From the NCBI GenBank assembly GCA_029961685.1, contig JARWKL010000009.1:8957758-9021757 (forward strand): a stretch of 64,000 nt of DNA, written 5' to 3'. Both the position numbers and the translations under genes were made by a program. Shown here piece by piece: positions 35,576 through 46,880 of this stretch. Below the pieces are notes generated by a model that saw only the letters and a program-made list of their open reading frames with translations, made no database searches and was not told the origin of the DNA. How positions within the stretch are numbered: the first letter of the stretch is position 1; each line of letters begins with the position of its first letter. The DNA is from Aristolochia californica (Eukaryota; Streptophyta; Magnoliopsida; Piperales; Aristolochiaceae).

Positions 35576-36275
35576 TATTTGTGGTTGGGAGTCCATGACA
35601 GAGGATAAAAAATATTTGTGGTTGGAAGTCCATGATGAAGGAATTGTTAGTGTGTCAATGCCCACCTCTCACGAGTTATTGCTAATCTAATGTATTCACT
35701 GGCCCCCAATTATGAGGAGCGCCAATGTCGAGAGTGAGTAAATTAGTTAGCAGTTCTGGCTTTGACGCTGATGAGGTCAAATTGTGACCGCAATGGTTAT
35801 TTGTGAAGAAACTGTAAAACGAAGGCAGGGTTCGGGGCGACAACCCCGACGGGGGTCCAAGGGGGCTGCCCCCCTTGGCGGCGGGGTCCGGGGAGACCCA
35901 AGCATGAACGAAAAATTAAAAGGAATTGTGGTTGGGGAGTCCATGACAGAGGATAAAAAATATTTGTGGTTGGAAGTCCATGATGGACGAATTGTTAGTG
36001 TGTCAATGCCCACCTCTCACGAGTTATTGCTAATCTAATGTATTCACTGGCCCCCAATTATGAGGAGCGCCGATGTCGAGAGTGAGTAAATTAGTTAGCA
36101 GTTCTGGCTTTGACGTTGATGAGGTCAAATTGTGACCGCAATGGTTATTTGTGAAGAAACTGTAAAATGAAGGTGGGGTTCGGGGCGACAGCCCCGACGA
36201 GGGTCCAAGGGGGTTGGCCCCCTTGGCGGCGGGGTACGGGGAGACCCAAGCATGAACGAAAAATTAAAAGGACTC
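35576..36275 (+). repeat. 350-bp tandem duplication unique to LARD1 B
   Basis: 35576-35925 is repeated at 35926-36275, from TGTGGTTGGGGAGTCCATGAC through the GC-rich hairpins to AAAAATTAAAAGGA. A and C have one unit. The junction falls in the TGTGGTTGGGAGTCC minisatellite core, so slippage or unequal exchange there is likely. Confidence 0.85.
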
Positions 36276-37127
36276 AAGTGTGAACGGGAATTAATGGAAG
36301 GAGCGAAAAATAGAGGTGACTCTGTACTGATCGTTGCAGTGGACAGAGGGTACAGAGGCATCCATCGGCGCCGGAAGAGAAAGGAAGCTTCCTTTATCTT
36401 ATTTCCGTAGCTGTCTCCCAGCTGTCTTCCTCGATTCAGTGCTACAAATCACCTATAAATAGAGGTGTTCTTCAGCAACAAATCGCATCCAGAGTAATAC
36501 CTATTCCCTGTTTGTTTTCATTTTTAGTTTCTTCTTCTGTAAGTCCATAAGCCATTGAAGCACTTCTAAGAGCATGTGGTGGGACGAAATCAGCTTTGTA
36601 TTAAAATAAAGTTCTGCGTTGGCTATCTTCTTGATTGTTGTTACGATGTTCCTGGGTTGAGGTTACTCTGTTTTATAGGAACTTCATTCCCGTAAAAAAT
36701 ATAAAAAATATTTAAAGTTGGAAGTCCATGATGGAGGAACTTATAATTATATTTATGTTACTTTCCCCCATTAATATCATATATTACTCTACCACTTGAG
36801 ACTCGTTGTCCTATGGAGGGACACGGTGGTGGAGGTGGACACTTCAGAGCAATTCCGATAGACACACTACCTACAAAAGACGGAGTGTGTCCTACATCCA
36901 ACATGAGTTATGACTGAAGTATGGAGTAATGTCTTAGTGGTTAGGAGTGATTTACTCTCACTGATATTATGCCAACTGGGCCTCATGAACGAGAGCACCA
37001 ACATGAGGGAGAGTGTTGGAAGATGAAGGCATATTGGAAAATGCGCCATTTTATACAAAGATATTATACATCATTTGTAGCAAGCTGGGAATTCATATTG
37101 TTCTCTCACCACCAGCTTGAGGGGGAG

Positions 37128-37524
37128 TGTTGGAAGATAGGGCCCAAGTCCACACGACCAAGGAAAGCCCAAGCCCATAAGACCAAGGAAGACATGCAAC
37201 CAAGAGATATAGAAGATGGGCTTAAGGCCCACAGATCAAGGAAAAGGCCCATAGGCCCACATACAATGATGGCAGGTTGTAAATAAATAGTCATTTCATA
37301 GAGATGGTATTATTGTAATTAAGTTAAAGTTCTAGGGTTAAAACCCTAAACCCTAAGTTCAGGGGTATTATTGTAATACAGTAGGTTCATAAATCTATAA
37401 ATAGAGATTCAGGGGGAGGGTTAGGATCATCAATTCCATAACCCTTCTTCCTCCGGTTTTCTCCCAATGGGTTTCTTTTCCTTTTTCTCCATGAGATAAA
37501 TTCATGGAGTCTTGAAAATCACCA
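37128..37524 (+). repeat. 3' LTR of LARD1 B
   Basis: 397 bp. It ends AAAATCACCA instead of AATCAACA and is followed by ATGTT. Confidence 0.9.
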
Positions 37525-37794
37525 ATGTTATTTTTTATTTTTATTATTACGTTGTTTGCATAGTACAATGGGTAATGAATTTAAACAAATATAACTGCGA
37601 ATATACGTTAGTTTAAGTGTGAGAATTTAAACACTTTTAATATAATAATGGCATTAAGTTTTTTTATATTATAAAAGTAAGTATTTGTGTGAATATTTTA
37701 ATTTTTATATATTAAGTTAATAAATTAATATTATTTTGATATTACTAATAGATATTGAGCTAAAAAATATTTTATAATATCCTTTTTATATAAC
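37525..37794. other. AT-rich spacer, B
   Basis: Equivalent of 13375-13643; no gene. Confidence 0.5.
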
Positions 37795-38173
37795 TGTTGA
37801 ATTTATGGAAAAGATAAATACTTCATTGATTTGTTGTAATCAGAGTACATGAACCTCAATTTATAATATAGGAAGGTAGTAGAGTCCAATTACAATTAAA
37901 CTATACCTTTGTCCCAATTACACCCAAACTCTAACACTTAAAGATAAGTCCTAACATAATTAAATAACTCAATATAAAAAGAAAACTAACATGACTAAAA
38001 CACCTTTAAACTGGAACTCTTCTACGAGACCTGCTTCCATAATAATTTTGGTTCTGTAAGACTTCTTATTGTGTAGGACTCATCATGCCACCTCACGTTA
38101 TCATGGTAGGTCCCACCAGCTCGTGTGATCATGGTGGGTCCATGTCTTATGGGTTTGGGTCCATCTTCCAACA
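37795..38173 (-). repeat. 3' LTR of LARD2 B
   Basis: 379 bp, homologous to 13644-14022, 40204-40565 and 61945-62323. It includes duplicated ATCATGGTGGGTCC-like words near 38100-38140. Confidence 0.9.
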
Positions 38174-38616
38174 CTTCCCCTCAAACTGGGGATGAGAGAG
38201 CATTATGAACTCCTAGCTTGCTGCAAATGATGTATAGGATCTTGTCGTATAAAATGGCAGTCCTCCATATCATCCAATACTCCCCCTCACGCTGGTGTTC
38301 TCTTTCATGAGGCCCAACTGGCATAAGATAAGTGAGAGTAAAATCACTCCAAGCCGTATGACATCACTCCATACTCCAGTCATAACCCATGCTGGATATA
38401 AGGCCTACTCCTATCATTCTCAGGTAGTGGCACTCCTATCTTTTGCAGGTAGTGGGTTTATACGTAGAGCTCAGAAGTGCAGAAAAAACTCCTCCATCAC
38501 CGTGTCCCTCCACAGGACAACGACTTTCAAGTGGCAGGAGTAATAACTACCACTTATGGGGGGTAACATATATGTAGTAATAATCTCCTCCATCGCGGTG
38601 ACCCAACCCCGGCATT

Positions 38617-38758
38617 GATATGTGATAAATGTTTGTTATTCACAAGACGACAATAAAAGACGTGATACGTGATAAATGCTTGTTATTCACAAGACGACAA
38701 TAAAAGACCTGATAAGTGGGTAATGTCCGTCATTCATAAGACGGTGATAAAAGACCCA

Positions 38759-38760
<2 letters not shown>
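38617..38760 (+). repeat. 47-bp tandem repeats in LARD2 B
   Basis: Three units contain TTGTTATTCACAAGACGACA followed by ATAAAAGAC. Copy C has two units (62765-62855). Confidence 0.8.

Positions 38761-38789
<29 letters not shown>
38761..38789 (+). repeat. (AT)n microsatellite in LARD2 B
   Basis: About 14 dinucleotides; shorter at 62864-62883. Confidence 0.9.
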
Positions 38790-38796
<7 letters not shown>

Positions 38797-40203
38797 AATG
38801 GACTTAAACTCCCAAACAAAGCAACACACAAGAGGTTGGCCCAAAGAAGTATGTAAGAGTCAAATAAAGGATGGTAGGAGTAAGGTTGTCAAATAACCAA
38901 TAAGTAATGGGTAAAGGGGAAGATAGGATGCTGAGGCCACCACTTCTTCAATAATAATGTCTCATCCAAAGAGACACAATAACTGCAGCTAAAATGTGCC
39001 CAAGCGCATATAACATGGACCACAATAATAAAATCTTTGTAAAAACCCATGAAATAATTTGATACGATTACCTGCACCAAATAATATGTTGACCAAGGAA
39101 TATGTTGTGAATACCTCAAAATAATAATTCAGCCAAAGAAATAGAATCGAGTCCAGCTGAATCAAGTATCTCCAATAATTACCACAATTATTACTGCAAG
39201 TCAAGATTTTTTATCTTTAATTTTCTTTGCTGCAAAAAATTTCTTCTTAGATGCAAAAGTTTCATCTTTTGTGCTCCCCATTTCTTGAATATATTGGTCA
39301 CATGAAACTTTCCACAATATATGGAATAAAATACCTCTTTCTTGTATTTCTTTCCCTGAAGCTGGGAGGTAATGGTAATGTTCCTATCTTGAACTAAATA
39401 ACATAGATGTAGTAACAAAAAAAGGGGTAAGTGAGATATTTTTTTTAATACACTTGATCAATAACAACAACTCTAAAAGTGACGCAAAACAATTGGCTTA
39501 AATTTGGATTTTTTAAAGTCACAGGATGCCAGTATGACCTTTAATTCTTCCAATGCGAATATATCCTTAAATATAGATCAGATTGACATAAAATTTTCTC
39601 CTTCTAAAACTAGACTTAAATACCTTTCATCCAAGTATAATTTATTTTCATAAAATATACTTCTAGTGAGATATATAATTTGGTAGATTTGGGTATATGC
39701 CGAACTAAGTATTTTTTCCCCTTTTTCTAGCATGACCATTGACTCTTCCAAGATCAATTATCTCCATATAAAAAAGTCAGATATAGAATTGGTTGAATAA
39801 TTAAGAAAATAGACTTGTATATATTTCTTTTTATATATTTCTCCATATAAAGTCTCGTTCTTGATAGCATAAAATAGCTCGGAAGTTGAAGCTTTCTACT
39901 GCTACATGAACCTCTTTTGTAATCTGACCTTTGCTGCTTCAAATATTGATTTCTCTTTGTAGATAACTCCGATTTCAAAAAGTAATTTTTCTATGGAAAA
40001 TAGACTCGAATATCTTTCCATCAATATATAATATGAAATATAAAAATCTCAGCATAGATGTGAAAACGTAAATAAAATAATAGGTATAGGGACTATAAAA
40101 AGAGAAATACGAAGCAAAACTGCTTGAGATAATAGATCAGAAAAATGATCACATTATCTCTGTGGGTTGACCGAGTCAACACACAGAACCTGCTCTGAGA
40201 CCA

Positions 40204-40565
40204 TGTTGAATTTATGGAAAAAAAATACTTTATTGACTTGTTGTAATAGAGGGCATAAACCTCTAATAGAGGAAGGTAGTAGAGTCCATTTATAATTAAA
40301 CTACCTTTATCCCAATTACACCCAAACTCTAACACTTGATAAGTCTTAGCATAATTAAATAACCCAATATAAAAAGAAGAATAACATGACTCAAATAACT
40401 TTAAACTAAAACTCTTCTACGAGACTTGTGTCCATAATAAATCTAATACTGTAATACTTATTATTGTGTAGGACTTATCATGCCACATGTGATCATGGTG
40501 GGTCCCACTAGCTCGTGTGATCATGGTGAGTCCATATCTTATGGGCTTGGACCCATCTTCCAACA
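40204..40565 (-). repeat. 5' LTR of LARD2 B
   Basis: 362 bp, TGTTGAATTT...CCAACA in plus reading. It is more diverged from the 3' LTR than the LARD1 LTRs are from each other. Confidence 0.88.
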
Positions 40566-40889
40566 CATTTGGATATGTGGGCCTTCCTTGATTAAAAATT
40601 TAATAGTATAAAAGTAAGCATTTGTTTAATTATTATATTTAATTAATTAACTAATATTAATTTAATTTTCTAAAAGTCAAATATATAAAAATATTTTATT
40701 AATAAATAATCTCTTTATACTTTACACCACACTTTCCATTGTGCATACCAACACAAACAAGTACTATACACTCCACTTTACATAGTGCACACTAACACAA
40801 ACAAGTACTTTATATTGCATTTTTCATTGCGCACACTACCACAAACAAGTAATTAACTGTCACTTTCACTAGGTAAAGTACTTTCACTT
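40566..40889. mobile_element. MITE end of the palindrome family
   Basis: AT-rich DNA passes into three spaced words of the type CATTGTGCATACCAACACAAACAAGTACT and ends in CACTTTCACTTTCCCC. These subterminal words are those of the TIR elements in the giant inverted repeat. The element abuts the broken end of the coiled-coil pseudogene. Confidence 0.55.
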
Positions 40890-42502
40890 TCCCCTGCACT
40901 TACAATTCGTAACTTCTGCGTTCTGAGATAACTTCTTCACATTCAGCAAGTTTATGAGTGAGGAGAGAGTTCTCAGCTGTGGTACTCTGTAATTTTGCTT
41001 CCAGAACATGATTTAATGACTTCAAATCATTGCATCTAGATATGCACTCAACTTCAGAGTCCCTCAATACCTCAATCTCATGCAACGCAGATTGAAGTTT
41101 AAGAATCAAAAATCCTCTAGAATCGTCTTCATGCTTTAACTGCTGCTCAAGGCTATCTATATCTTTTGTTTCAGAAGTTTAATCTTACCATTGATTTCAT
41201 CCAAAGCCCCTTCTAAAATATCTGAAGACACTCCCAAAATGTACATTTTGTACATACACCACAGAATGTTCAGCTTTCTGCTCCACCAAGAGTTCTTCAT
41301 GTGATGGGAATGATCTACCGATTAGCTTTTTAACAGGCTCTTCATTCCAAAGTTTGTCTTTTGGTTCAACTACATCTAACTTTTGACGATGCAATCTAGA
41401 CTTTAGAATGTCCTCTGGATGGGTCAATGCACCATCAACATTTGAGGATAATAAGCATTTAATCAGCTCCGTAGAGTCTGATTTGAATCTTACTATTGAA
41501 TTTACCTACTTTAAAAGTGAACTAAGCATGAAACACCATCCCAGAAAAGATTAAATATGAAAAAAATGAAGTGAAATAAAATTTCAAAAACCAACAGTAA
41601 GACCTGAAGAATTTAGTGTGTCATTTCAATGGAATTTTCACCAGTAGCCTATTAGATGGATCAAAACATTGACCTAAAAGTGAATTTTATAAACCAGTTT
41701 CAAAGACAATGTTAACTGTGTCATAGTAATGAAAAATAAGAAATGACCATGCAATTAGCAGAGTACTTGATAATAGAGAAAGATATAAATTCACACACAT
41801 GCAACATGCAACCTTAATAGAAACCACAATGACAAACATCACGATATAGCAACATAATGAAGTATTATTCAACTTTTATTTCCTGTAAGAATAGAGCAAG
41901 TAAATCAGAAGGGTCAGGCGTCCCGTTGAAACAATGAAAAGGCAACAAGCAAGAAGACATCTATGGCTACCTGAAATCTTTCTCCATGTAGGCAACATAT
42001 TTTCAGGAATATTTGCAAAACAAAGTAATATTTTTCCAAAATTTTTAAAATCTTTTTAAGTTTTCCTAAATTTTACAGTAAATCTTTACGAAACTTCATG
42101 CACACAGCAGATACGTTTCAATAAAAAAAAATTTATTGTGCAAGTCAGTAATAGATAATACATACACTTCCAAAAGTTACAATAAACATTTACTCAATTA
42201 AATGGGACATTTGCAAATCCTTGGCTATATCATGGTCGCATGTTTCTAGATGGCTAATGGAATTGCTGTAGCTAGGGATCCTCGAGGAACACTTATTGTC
42301 AGGTGATATCTCAATGAATTCTACCTTCTCATGGTCTAAAAAAAAAACAAACATAAATTCGTATATTGCCAGAAATAAAAGGTTCAAATGAAAATCTTAT
42401 AGAATCTTTCCAAATAAGTTGGTTAAATTTCAGTCACATCAATTATACCTTTAGTTTACTGTAAAATAGAATTTAATTATTTAAATCATCAACTAAAGTG
42501 TA

Positions 42503-42509
42503 TATATGT

Positions 42510-42540
<31 letters not shown>

Positions 42541-42545
42541 GGGGG
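42503..42545 (+). repeat. (TG)n followed by a 22-base G run
   Basis: TGTGTG at 42507-42523 passes into G22 (42524-42545), and another TG run at 42560-42570 abuts the LTR element. The long G run could form a quadruplex, and its length is an assembly-error risk. Confidence 0.9.
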
Positions 42546-42571
42546 TGTGCATGGGTGCTCGTGTGTGTGTA

Positions 42572-42945
42572 TGTTGCGGTCCTGGATCTAACACAGTGAT
42601 TCGTAGGGAAGAAGATGATAAGAGAAGAATCAAGCCAAAGGGAAGCTTTGAAACCCTAGGTTCGTCAAGGAGAACGCACACCCCTAAGTTCGTTTAGGAG
42701 AACTCAAAACCCTATTTACACTAAAATCAGGCTTGCCTTTTCTAATTCCTTTCACCCCTCAAGTAGGGTTTATGCTAACAAGGGTTCAAGATAAAGAATT
42801 ACAATAATACCCCTACGGCATACTAACTCATCTATTGAAATAAAAATGAAGTAAAAGTAAATAGAAAGAAAAACAATTAACTTAATACTAGATGACTCAG
42901 CCACTACGCCTCTGCATGACTCGGCCTACTATTGAGTTCATACCA
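42572..42945 (-). repeat. 3' LTR of the gene-carrying element
   Basis: 374 bp, TGTTGCGGTCCTGG...TTCATACCA in plus reading. The inner end is CCA rather than ACA. Confidence 0.9.
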
Positions 42946-43629
42946 TCACTCCCCCCGTAGAGAAAGAGCTTCCTCAAGCTTGAAGGTAGGGTATGTGTGC
43001 CGAAACGTCTCCACATCTTCCCATGTAACATTTGTGGCATCTGTGTCAACCCATTGGGCGACACAAGCCGTGTAAGCGCTCCAATGTAACACCTCGAACG
43101 GAGAGATTGCGGTATCCGAAATCCACCACTGGTTTCCCCCGTTGACAGAATGTTCCTCCAGAAAATTGTTTTTTTGGGTGAGAATCCAACACTTCCAGCA
43201 TTACTCGCTGCAGCAACCCACCACATGGTCAAGCAACCAAACAATAGTCTAAACTATCACCTGCTCCAATTTGGCAAGACCATGACTGGCCAACAAGATG
43301 TTCCACCATAATCTTCGGAAACCCATGTGAGAATGAACCCACTAATGCGAAAAGTTAACAAAATAGGGAACTAAAATGTATTGACTTGTTGTCTGCCCAA
43401 TTTCTGTCAGTGTAACATCTCTTTTTTTTGGCATAAACTACTGTCCTTGGATCACTCTACATATCCTTGTGAAATCCACACGCAGCCGCAATAGTACTGG
43501 TTAAGGCTCTGACTAATTCTGTGTAAATAAGTCCAATTCCTGGGACACGAGCAACTCCAAGGCTTGGACCCAGATCAGGTTCAATTGGCACTTAAAATAG
43601 TTGGCCTGAAAACATTTGCATCTATTTTC
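42946..43629 (-). other. 3' interior of gene-carrying element, no recognised source
   Basis: It starts with the purine tract complement TCACTCCCCCCG. The minus frame 43244-42897 (115 codons) has no family I recognise, and GPSLGVARVPGIGLIYTELV near 43510-43570 looks like a coding fragment of unknown origin. Confidence 0.45.
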
Positions 43630-43774
43630 CACTTCCTGTATTGTTTATCCCATAATAGAGAGCAGCAACATAAGCCTCACATGCATATTCATGCAAGTAA
43701 GCCACCAATAGCCGTGCACAAATTTCAATGAGAACCTCAGCTTCTGTATAGTGTGAATGGGGGCAGTTAAAATC
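43630..43774 (-). pseudogene. Unassigned captured coding fragment
   Basis: The minus frame reads AEVLIEICARLLVAYLHEYA followed by CEAYVAALYYGI. Low stop content and normal composition suggest a piece of a real protein. I do not recognise it. Confidence 0.4.
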
Positions 43775-44036
43775 TCTCTTGATGTAAGCCTACAAGAGTT
43801 TCCCTTGATGTAATGCACCCAGATTCGCGCTAGCTGTGAGTAAACCCACTACAGTAAATTGATCTAGAATTGATGGTATGTGCATCACTGGTTTGTAGGC
43901 AACAGTAAAAACCATGGATGATATGCTGGGACAGCACCCAGTCTGGCCAGTGTAATCCTCTATCACTTTGGTTGCTGCTGCAGGGTACCCACTGTGGCCA
44001 AGTAGGTCAACCACGCAAGCTACATGATCTTCCTCC
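43775..44036 (-). pseudogene. Captured PPR-like fragment (PLS/E type)
   Basis: The minus frame includes DHVACVVDLLGHSGY, resembling the CMVDLLGRAG of PLS-class PPR proteins, and later TVVGLLTASANLGALHQGKL then AYIKR, like the SVLSACANLGAL-QGK-HAYI motif. The pieces are out of order for one gene, so two PPR segments may be joined. Family proteins bind organellar RNA; this is only a relic. Confidence 0.55.
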
Positions 44037-44443
44037 CCCTGAGTCCATAGGTGTCAAGCGCAAGCCTGGTTGTAATTGTGCTAAACATTCCCAAAACTGC
44101 CACAAAAAGTCTATATATGGCAGCAAGACAGAAACCTAAGTAGAATTATGAAAAACTTGTAACCCAGTATGAGGCCACAAATCATATTTTTTGTTGCCCC
44201 TGTTCTGCAAGAAGCAACAACATCCTGCACAGGACTATAAGCATTGCTAGTGTAATACTCCATTGTGTATCCAATAATGAGTCCAACCCACAATTCAATA
44301 GCAACACAGAAGAAGTGCCAATTCTTAACTGGTTTTGCAACTCCAAAGTCATAGAGGGTGAAGTTGGATGGCAGAGCAATGTAGCTGACAATTGCAATCC
44401 AAACAGTCATAAAAATGGTGGAGATTAGAAGTTGCCGCTTCAA
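44037..44443 (-). pseudogene. Captured vacuolar H+-pyrophosphatase fragment
   Basis: The minus strand encodes a membrane-protein stretch including [18 protein letters not shown], then [20 protein letters not shown] and a GLILGYK end. After a frameshift it continues AVLGMFSTITTRLALDTYG, matching the type I vacuolar proton-pumping pyrophosphatase in the region before its second substrate-binding segment. No intron interrupts about 400 bp. It is fused in frame at its 5' side to a PPR fragment. It contains neither the full set of transmembrane helices nor the pyrophosphate site, so it has no function. Confidence 0.85.
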
Positions 44444-44815
44444 TGAAGGTTCATAGCCAAAGAGGAGCATTTCATCAAATGTGTGAATTGCACGCTCCAT
44501 TAGATCTGCTTTAGCAAAGGCACTAATCAATGATGACCAGGTGACAACATTAGGACTAACACCATTTGAGACCATCTCTTTTGTTATTTTCCATGCCAAT
44601 TGCCACATTTTGGCATCTACAAAAACCTTTATAATTGTGTTGTAGGTGGTGAGATGTAATCTGCAAGCCCCAACTGATGCCATATGTCTTACTTTCTCGT
44701 AAATATCTTGTGCCCTCTCTACACTCCCAGCCAGACAATAGACATTTAGGAGTATGGTATATGTCACCTGATCAGCAAGGACATGTAATATTTTCTTTCG
44801 CTTGTAGATATGCAT
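44444..44815 (-). pseudogene. Captured P-class PPR fragment
   Basis: The first 124 residues of the minus frame from 44815 contain [19 protein letters not shown], then [19 protein letters not shown] and [20 protein letters not shown], about three 35-residue PPR units. The frame continues without a stop into the pyrophosphatase piece, giving a 234-codon chimera. Confidence 0.8.
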
Positions 44816-44824
44816 TGTATAGGT

Positions 44825-45169
44825 CTAATGGTGGCCATTCACATTCATGAGGCTTATTGCCATATTTGGGTCACACTTCCGAACACACATTTTTATCACG
44901 TCGGGTGACTCAATAAATTTTTTAACAAAGATTCTATACCTGATTATGTGCTCACTAACAACAATATAATTCTTTAGTTGAAGTGTTTTCTCTATCCGCT
45001 GACCAATATAGTTTAGGTCTGATTTGACAGCAACAACGTCGCTATAATTCTTCTGAGATGACTCACGAAGACCAATTACTGCTCTCTGGCGAATTGCTGT
45101 AGCAGCAGCTGATAAATTGGCAATCATTGCCTCGGCAAGTGGAAGCCTTCCTATTGATATAGAGTGCAA
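44825..45169 (-). pseudogene. Unassigned captured coding fragment
   Basis: The second half of the 220-codon minus frame (for example LPLAEAMIANLSAAATAIRQ and ESPDVIKMCVRKCDPNMAIS) looks like folded-protein sequence. I cannot assign it. It is joined in frame to the pieces at 45170-45487. Confidence 0.45.
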
Positions 45170-45250
45170 AATTGCCGCAGCACCTCCCCTATCAATTTGC
45201 ATGATTTCAACCATGCTCCCAGCTCCTGTCTTAATACCTCTTAGCATTTC
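45170..45250 (-). pseudogene. Possible leucine aminopeptidase motif fragment
   Basis: GIKTGAGSMVEIMQIDRGGAA recalls the metal-site segment of M17 leucine aminopeptidases (IKTGPGSMIELMKFDMGGSA). The match is short and two key positions differ, so the call is weak. Confidence 0.35.
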
Positions 45251-45295
45251 AACATATATCTGGCAAGCACCAAGAGCTTTCCAGAACAGTGTATG

Positions 45296-45535
45296 CACTT
45301 CAGTTATACTAATCCCTCCAAGCTCCTTCAAGTATCTACTTCCTTGAGACACACATCCAGCCACTACAAGGGACATACCATCCTTTTTGCATTTTGAATT
45401 TAAAGTTTCCTTGGCTGATGGACTAGGAGATTTCACAGTACACGTATTAGTGAACCAAGGATCTGCCTCCTCTGGATTATCACGCATTACATATCCGATT
45501 GCTCAAAGCTGACCAGCCATAAATTCACTGTCACT
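45296..45535 (-). pseudogene. Captured CDKAL1/MtaB-like methylthiotransferase fragment
   Basis: The minus strand reads SDSEFMAGQL, a stop, AIGYVMRDNPEEADPWFTNT, then CTVKSPSPSA and VVAGCVSQGSRYLKELGGIS. This matches the N-terminal MTTase domain of the tRNA-t6A37 methylthiotransferase, including two of its Fe-S cysteines (NTCTVKSPS and AGCVPQGSRDLKEL). One internal stop and the missing radical-SAM core make it a relic. Confidence 0.82.
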
Positions 45536-45640
45536 CTAATTATGGAAACACCCAAAAGTTTTCCTGTATATGCACTGTGTTCCAGGCATTTTTAGGGAAG
45601 AAGATACAGGTGCGCCATTGATTTTACGGGCTCTTTGATT

Positions 45641-45900
45641 TTATGGTTTCATCCCCACGGCCACTAATGACATATAGAGGCTAGGTGGCGGTCCACCAAC
45701 TACAACGTCTTGTTTCGGCATTAAGTCGAATAGCTCCTTGGTAGACGCCATAGCCCCACACTTTGCATAACGGTACACCATATAATTCCAAGAAACCAGA
45801 CCTGGTGGAATAATTTCATAGAACAGTGTTCGAGCGGACACTACATCTTCTCAGGCTGAATACATGTGAACCAAAGGATTTGTTCCACAAACGACCTCTA
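45641..45900 (-). pseudogene. Captured PLS-class PPR fragment
   Basis: NPLVHMYSA, a stop, then SARTLFYEIIPPGLVSWNYM, YAKCGAMASTKELFDLMPKQ and DVVV follow the alternating PLS repeat pattern (SWNxMVxGYAKCG, ARELFDxMPxRDVV). It is about two repeats long. Confidence 0.8.
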
Positions 45901-46239
45901 AAGGTTCGCAAGAATTAGTTGTAAGCACCAACGGTGATGAAGTAGTTGATCTTCTCAATGAAGGTTCCTTCAAAGATTGGCCACTGCCTGCACAGAAACA
46001 AGACCACAACCAGGATAGTAAGGCAGAGACGGCACACCAGAATCCACTGTGACGCCATTTCTCTGGTAGCCCATTTTCTGGCTAGTGTTTACCATTGTAA
46101 CGAACAACATGTGGGAAACAAATTGAGATAAGGGGAGACAATTGTTTAATTTTACTGCATGAATTCTCTTTTTCCGCCAAGGCAACAATTTCCACTGTGA
46201 AATCAAAGATTTTGGGTTTTTGGCCTTTCTTGTTCGCAT

Positions 46240-46312
46240 CTGCTAGCACGACCTGTTGATTTGTCAACGAGATCTTCCCCGCGCCGTCGTTGCCGAGAAG
46301 AATGACCTTAGG
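46240..46312 (-). pseudogene. Captured Rab7-like GTPase P-loop fragment
   Basis: The minus strand reads KFPKVILLGNDGAGKISLTN then QQV, like Rab7 [22 protein letters not shown], with the G1 loop GxxxxGK followed by I instead of T. It is only about 23 residues long and then unrelated. Confidence 0.6.
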
Positions 46313-46752
46313 AAATTTTTATCGACGGCGAACAACAGCCACTATGTTGACGAAGGAGGTATCTGGCCAAACTTTATCATTGAGCCTCTAGGCTCGGAAA
46401 TTTCCAGTCTCCTTGACTTCGGATTTCTAGAGGCTGGGCTTCAGTTTAGGTTGCCGAGTATAGAGGAGCTCGACAAAAACTTACGAACCCAAATCGGGTT
46501 GTTCCGAAGAAATTTGAGGTCGATCGACTTCGGAACAGCCAAAATTATTTGCCGAGACAAAGGTTGCCCCGTCTTCTTCTAGAATGGAGACTTTTCAATG
46601 GAAGACGGACGTATATCAGCAGGCATTGCTGCTATACACATTTCTATTTTGAGTCTATCGAGTTGCTGGTTGATTCTTTTCATTCATGCCTCAGCTTATG
46701 CCTACATTGCTGCCCTTCGTACCTCCTTTTCAAGTCTGTCGATTTGGAGTCA

Positions 46753-46872
46753 AAGAGTTAGGATTTGTTCCATCAGCTGTCTGATATAAGCAAACCTCAC
46801 CTCATTTTTTACCCATACATTTTGCACTCTAACAACCAAATCTCTTAACTCGTCAATGCTGGAATACCCCAT
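46753..46872 (-). pseudogene. Short leader frame of gene-carrying element
   Basis: The first ATG after the primer site opens 39 codons (MGYSSIDELRDLVVRVQNVW...) before TGA. Its position fits a gag start, and a further stop-ridden continuation is visible to about 46580, but no gag domain is recognisable. Confidence 0.45.
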
Positions 46873-46880
46873 GTTACCCT

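Larger units (their letters stand above)
32958..37524 (+). mobile_element. Non-autonomous LTR retrotransposon LARD1, copy B
   Basis: LTRs at 32958-33387 and 37128-37524, primer site TGGTATCAGACC at 33388-33399, and polypurine tract TTGAGGGGGAG before the 3' LTR. Flanks are GTGTT and ATGTT as in A. It contains the TRIM at 34107-34451 and a 350-bp tandem duplication. No gag or pol was found. Confidence 0.88.
27442..40565. repeat. Duplicated block, copy B
   Basis: Collinear with A (to 14120) and with C (to the window end). It is the most complete copy: it includes both LTRs of LARD2. It shares with C, against A, about 60 bp near 36560-36625 and a longer right palindrome arm, so B and C look more closely related to each other. 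Confidence 0.93.
37795..40565 (-). mobile_element. Non-autonomous LTR element LARD2, copy B (complete)
   Basis: On the minus strand: 5' LTR 40204-40565, primer site complement GCTCTGAGACCA (40192-40203, one base off initiator tRNA-Met), about 2 kb of interior without domains, polypurine tract (complement CTTCCCCTCAAA from 38174), and 3' LTR 37795-38173. Parts of the interior match LARD1 (38925-39020 is the complement of 11590-11670), so these are sister families. Flanks ATAAC and CATTT do not match, so no target duplication is seen. Confidence 0.87.

Noticed and set aside
38761..38789. CRISPR-like or satellite array next to 47-bp repeats
   Set aside because: Only two or three units with no spacers, in a plant retroelement interior.
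46256..46582. 108-codon plus-strand frame
   Set aside because: It is antisense to the LTR element and to the Rab7-like fragment; no recognisable domain.
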